A stretch of DNA of 14,425 nt, taken from an uncultured bacterium (lineage in GTDB: Bacteria > Bacillota_I > Bacilli_A > RF39 > UBA660). Under the pieces are notes generated by a model. The model was not told the DNA's origin and did not search any database. It was given only the letters and a program-made list of their open reading frames with translations. This document shows positions 12,583-14,425 of this stretch, piece by piece. Position 1 is the first letter of the stretch, and each line of letters begins with the position of its first letter. The translations under genes and the position numbers were made by a program. The stretch is from NCBI GenBank assembly GCA_959020415.1, contig CAUERX010000033.1, positions 1-14,425 of the forward strand, read 5' to 3'.

Positions 12583-13771
12583 ACCAGAGTTATTAGCGCC
12601 AGCAGGCGATTTAGAAAGATTGAAAATAGCTTTACTATATGGGGCAGATGCAGTATATATCGGCGGAACATTTAGTCTTAGGGCAAATGCCGATAATTTT
12701 AGTTTAGCTGAAATCAAAGAAGGCGCGCGTTATGCGCATGAACTTGATAAAAAGGTTTATGTAACAGTTAATATTGCGATGCACAATAAAGAATTAAAAA
12801 CAATTGTAGATTATTTAAGGGCTTTAGATGAAACAGGAATTGATGCAATCATTGTTAGTGATCCAGGAATCATCGATTTAGCTAAAAAGCATACTAATTT
12901 AGAAATTCATTTATCAACGCAAGGCTCTAGTTTAAACAAAGAAGCAGTGGCTTTTTGGAAAAATGAAGGTTTAACAAGGGTAGTTTTGGCTAGAGAATGT
13001 ACGATGGAAGATATTAAAGATATTAAAGAAAATGTGGACATTGAACTAGAAGCTTTTGTTCATGGAGCCATGTGTGCTTCTTATAGTGGTAGATGTGTAC
13101 TTTCGAATTTTTTAACAGCTCGTGATTCTAATCGTGGAGGTTGTAGTCAAATATGTCGTTGGGATTTTGATTTGATTGAGGGTGGTAATCATTTAAAAGG
13201 TGATAGACCTTTTACATTTTGTACTAAAGATTTATCGTTAATTAAATATATACCTGATTTAATAGATCTTGGGGTAGATAGCTTAAAAGTCGAAGGAAGA
13301 ATGCGTTCAGCATATTATATTGCGACGATTATTAAGATTTATCGTATGGTGATTGATGGATATATGAACAATCCCGAAGAATATGAATATAATTTAAAAT
13401 ATGAACAGATATTAAGGCGCTGCGCTAATCGTGATTCAGTATCACAATTTTTTAATGGAATATTTGATAAGAATGTACAATATTATAATGGCAGAATGGA
13501 AGTTACTAATCAGGATTTTTTAGGAACTGTTTTAGAATATGATGAAGATAGTAATTTAGCAAAAATTCAGCAACGTAATTACTTTGAATTAGGCGATGAA
13601 ATTACAATGTTTGGCCCTAAAGATGAATTTACTTTTAAGATTACAGAATTATATGATGAGAACATGGAACCACTTGAAATAGTTCGTCATCCTAAGCAGA
13701 TTGTTTATATGAAAATTCCGGCAGCAGCAAGTAAAAATTATATGCTAAAAAAATCCTTGACAAACGTTTGA
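12575..13771 (+). CDS. trhP2: U32-family tRNA 5-hydroxyuridine synthesis protein, TrhP2/YrrO-like
   Basis: 398 aa. TrhP proteins catalyse prephenate-dependent formation of ho5U34, using an iron-sulfur cluster. The N-terminus is MNKPELLAPAGDLERLK, typical for U32. The U32 signature is EAFVHGAMCASYSGRCVLS (159-177). Cysteines at 167, 174, 190 and 194 give the C-x6-C-x15-C-x3-C pattern of the predicted cluster site. The C-terminal part from about 310 has the small beta-barrel seen in longer U32 proteins (FLGTVLEY, FELGDEITMFGP). The SD (AGGGTGA, 12562-12568) is 6 bases before the ATG, within trhP1, so translation is coupled. It ends in TGA. The greA promoter begins inside its last codons. Earlier databases call such genes peptidase or collagenase; the tRNA role is now better supported for this subgroup. 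Confidence 0.92.
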   Translation: MNKPELLAPAGDLERLKIALLYGADAVYIGGTFSLRANADNFSLAEIKEGARYAHELDKKVYVTVNIAMHNKELKTIVDYLRALDETGIDAIIVSDPGIIDLAKKHTNLEIHLSTQGSSLNKEAVAFWKNEGLTRVVLARECTMEDIKDIKENVDIELEAFVHGAMCASYSGRCVLSNFLTARDSNRGGCSQICRWDFDLIEGGNHLKGDRPFTFCTKDLSLIKYIPDLIDLGVDSLKVEGRMRSAYYIATIIKIYRMVIDGYMNNPEEYEYNLKYEQILRRCANRDSVSQFFNGIFDKNVQYYNGRMEVTNQDFLGTVLEYDEDSNLAKIQQRNYFELGDEITMFGPKDEFTFKITELYDENMEPLEIVRHPKQIVYMKIPAAASKNYMLKKSLTNV

Positions 13772-13785
13772 TTGTGTAGTATGAT
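13757..13785 (+). promoter_or_regulatory. Near-consensus promoter of greA, starting inside trhP2
   Basis: TTGACA (13757-13762) is a perfect -35. A 17-base spacer leads to TATGAT (13780-13785). The -35 lies in the last coding bases of trhP2. It gives greA a leader of about 34 bases and expression independent of trhP1-trhP2. Confidence 0.8.
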
Positions 13786-13825
13786 TTTATGAAGTCATGA
13801 TATTATAGAACTGAGGTGAAAAAAT

Positions 13826-14296
13826 ATGTCCAAAGCAGAAGAAATTTATATAACTGAACAGGGTCTTGAAGACATGAAAAAAGAATTAGAATATTTACAA
13901 ACTGAAAAAAGACCTGAAGTTATCGAAGCTTTAAAAGAAGCTCGTGCATTAGGCGATTTAAGTGAGAATGCTGAATATGACGCTGCGAGAAGTGAACAAG
14001 CCGAAGTTGAAGCTAAAATTGCATCTTTAACTGCAATGATTGAAAATGCAGTAGTTATTGGTGCTGCTGATACTGATGAGGTTTCAATTGGTAATACAGT
14101 TGAAGTAGAGTATGTTGGTGATGATGAACAGGATACTTATACAATTGTAGGTAGTACTGAAGCAGATCCGTTTGAAAATAAAATTTCAAATCAATCACCA
14201 ATCGCACAAGCTATTATGGGTAAAAAAGTTGGCGATATAGCTAAAGTTGCTAGCCCAAATGGTGAATACGAAGTTAAAATTTTAAATATCAAATAG
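13826..14296 (+). CDS. greA: Transcription elongation factor GreA
   Basis: 156 aa, the normal GreA length. It enters the RNA polymerase secondary channel and stimulates cleavage of backtracked transcripts. The N-terminal coiled coil covers about 10-78, with the acidic tip GDLSENAEYDAA (43-54; D44 and E47 match the catalytic acids). The C-terminal FKBP-like domain includes VGSTEADPFENKISNQSPI (108-126) and GKKVGDIAKV (132-141). SD GAGGTGA lies 6-8 bases upstream. In B. subtilis udk lies between yrrO and greA; here only 54 bases separate trhP2 and greA, and no udk is present. Own promoter and terminator make it a single-gene unit. Confidence 0.97.
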   Translation: MSKAEEIYITEQGLEDMKKELEYLQTEKRPEVIEALKEARALGDLSENAEYDAARSEQAEVEAKIASLTAMIENAVVIGAADTDEVSIGNTVEVEYVGDDEQDTYTIVGSTEADPFENKISNQSPIAQAIMGKKVGDIAKVASPNGEYEVKILNIK

Positions 14297-14322
14297 AGCT
14301 TTCTAATAAGCTCTATTTTTTT
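14291..14322 (+). terminator. Terminator of greA, containing its stop codon
   Basis: A perfect 11-bp stem pairs AAATAGAGCTT (14291-14301) with AAGCTCTATTT (14308-14318). T-run 14316-14322. The TAG stop (14294-14296) is inside the left arm. Confidence 0.9.
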
Positions 14323-14344
14323 GTCGATATTTTTTATTTATTGT

Positions 14345-14425
14345 TTACAATAAATTAACTGATTTGTTAACGAAAGTTTCAATAAGAAGGCCAATAATGA
14401 TTGAAATCATTGACATAGGGGGGGG
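14345..14425 (-). CDS. Possible 3' end of a membrane protein gene, cut by the window edge
   Basis: Read on the minus strand, the frame is open from the edge to TAA (14347-14345), 26 codons. After three proline codons made by the terminal run of G (C on this strand) it reads MSMISIIIGLLIETFVNK, then SVNLL. The hydrophobic stretch with a short polar end resembles the last helix of a membrane protein convergent with greA. It is too short to name. It has no Shine-Dalgarno before the inner ATG, so an independent small peptide is unlikely. It could be chance. Confidence 0.3.
   Translation of the reverse strand, partial: PPPMSMISIIIGLLIETFVNKSVNLL

Noticed and set aside
14345..14416. Independent small hydrophobic toxin-like peptide on the minus strand
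   Set aside because: No Shine-Dalgarno or promoter lies before the inner ATG, and the frame continues to the window edge, so a truncated larger gene is likelier.

Overview
The window reads as a chromosomal segment of a very AT-rich, low-GC Gram-positive bacterium of the Bacilli/Mollicutes-relative type, probably an uncultured gut lineage (inference). Evidence: Shine-Dalgarno sites of the AGGAGG/GAGGTGA kind, TATAAT promoters, housekeeping genes in Bacillus-like order, and single-membrane exported proteins with N-terminal anchors. TGA is used as a stop (ruvX, trhP2) and Trp is TGG, so the code is the standard bacterial one, not the Mycoplasma code. Both window edges cut through open frames.

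Layout. 1-1559: 3' end of a large exported surface protein with Ig/FN3-like modules, closed by a strong terminator. 1767-5346: operon ruvA-ruvB-queA-miaA (Holliday-junction migration, then tRNA modification at positions 34 and 37). 5363-5945: yqeG, a HAD phosphatase. It converges on a minus-strand pair of D,D-carboxypeptidases (5952-7791), and a hairpin containing both stop codons separates them. 7947-8321: a small two-helix membrane protein gene that keeps promoter, RBS and start but is broken by about three indels. 8339-10805: operon ruvX-yrzB-mltG-trmR. 10868-11699: a solitary DUF975 membrane protein with its own promoter and terminator. 11740-13771: trhP1-trhP2. 13757-14322: greA with its own promoter. 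14345-14425: the last codons of a possible minus-strand membrane protein, ending in a run of eight G at the window edge.

How the genes work together. The right half keeps the known B. subtilis order yrrK-yrzB-yrrL-yrrM-yrrN-yrrO-(udk)-greA, but udk is absent and a DUF975 gene sits between yrrM and yrrN. TrhP1/TrhP2 (hydroxylation of U34) and TrmR (methylation of ho5U34) form one pathway. With QueA (queuosine at G34) and MiaA (i6A37), the window holds three separate anticodon-loop modification pathways. MltG and the two VanY-type enzymes act on peptidoglycan outside the membrane.

I see no CRISPR array, transposase, tRNA, rRNA or clear riboswitch. Most of the window is ordinary core genome. 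The less ordinary parts are the cysteine-paired surface protein, the decayed membrane gene, the carboxypeptidase tandem duplication, the DUF975 insertion and the habit of placing stop codons inside terminator hairpins.
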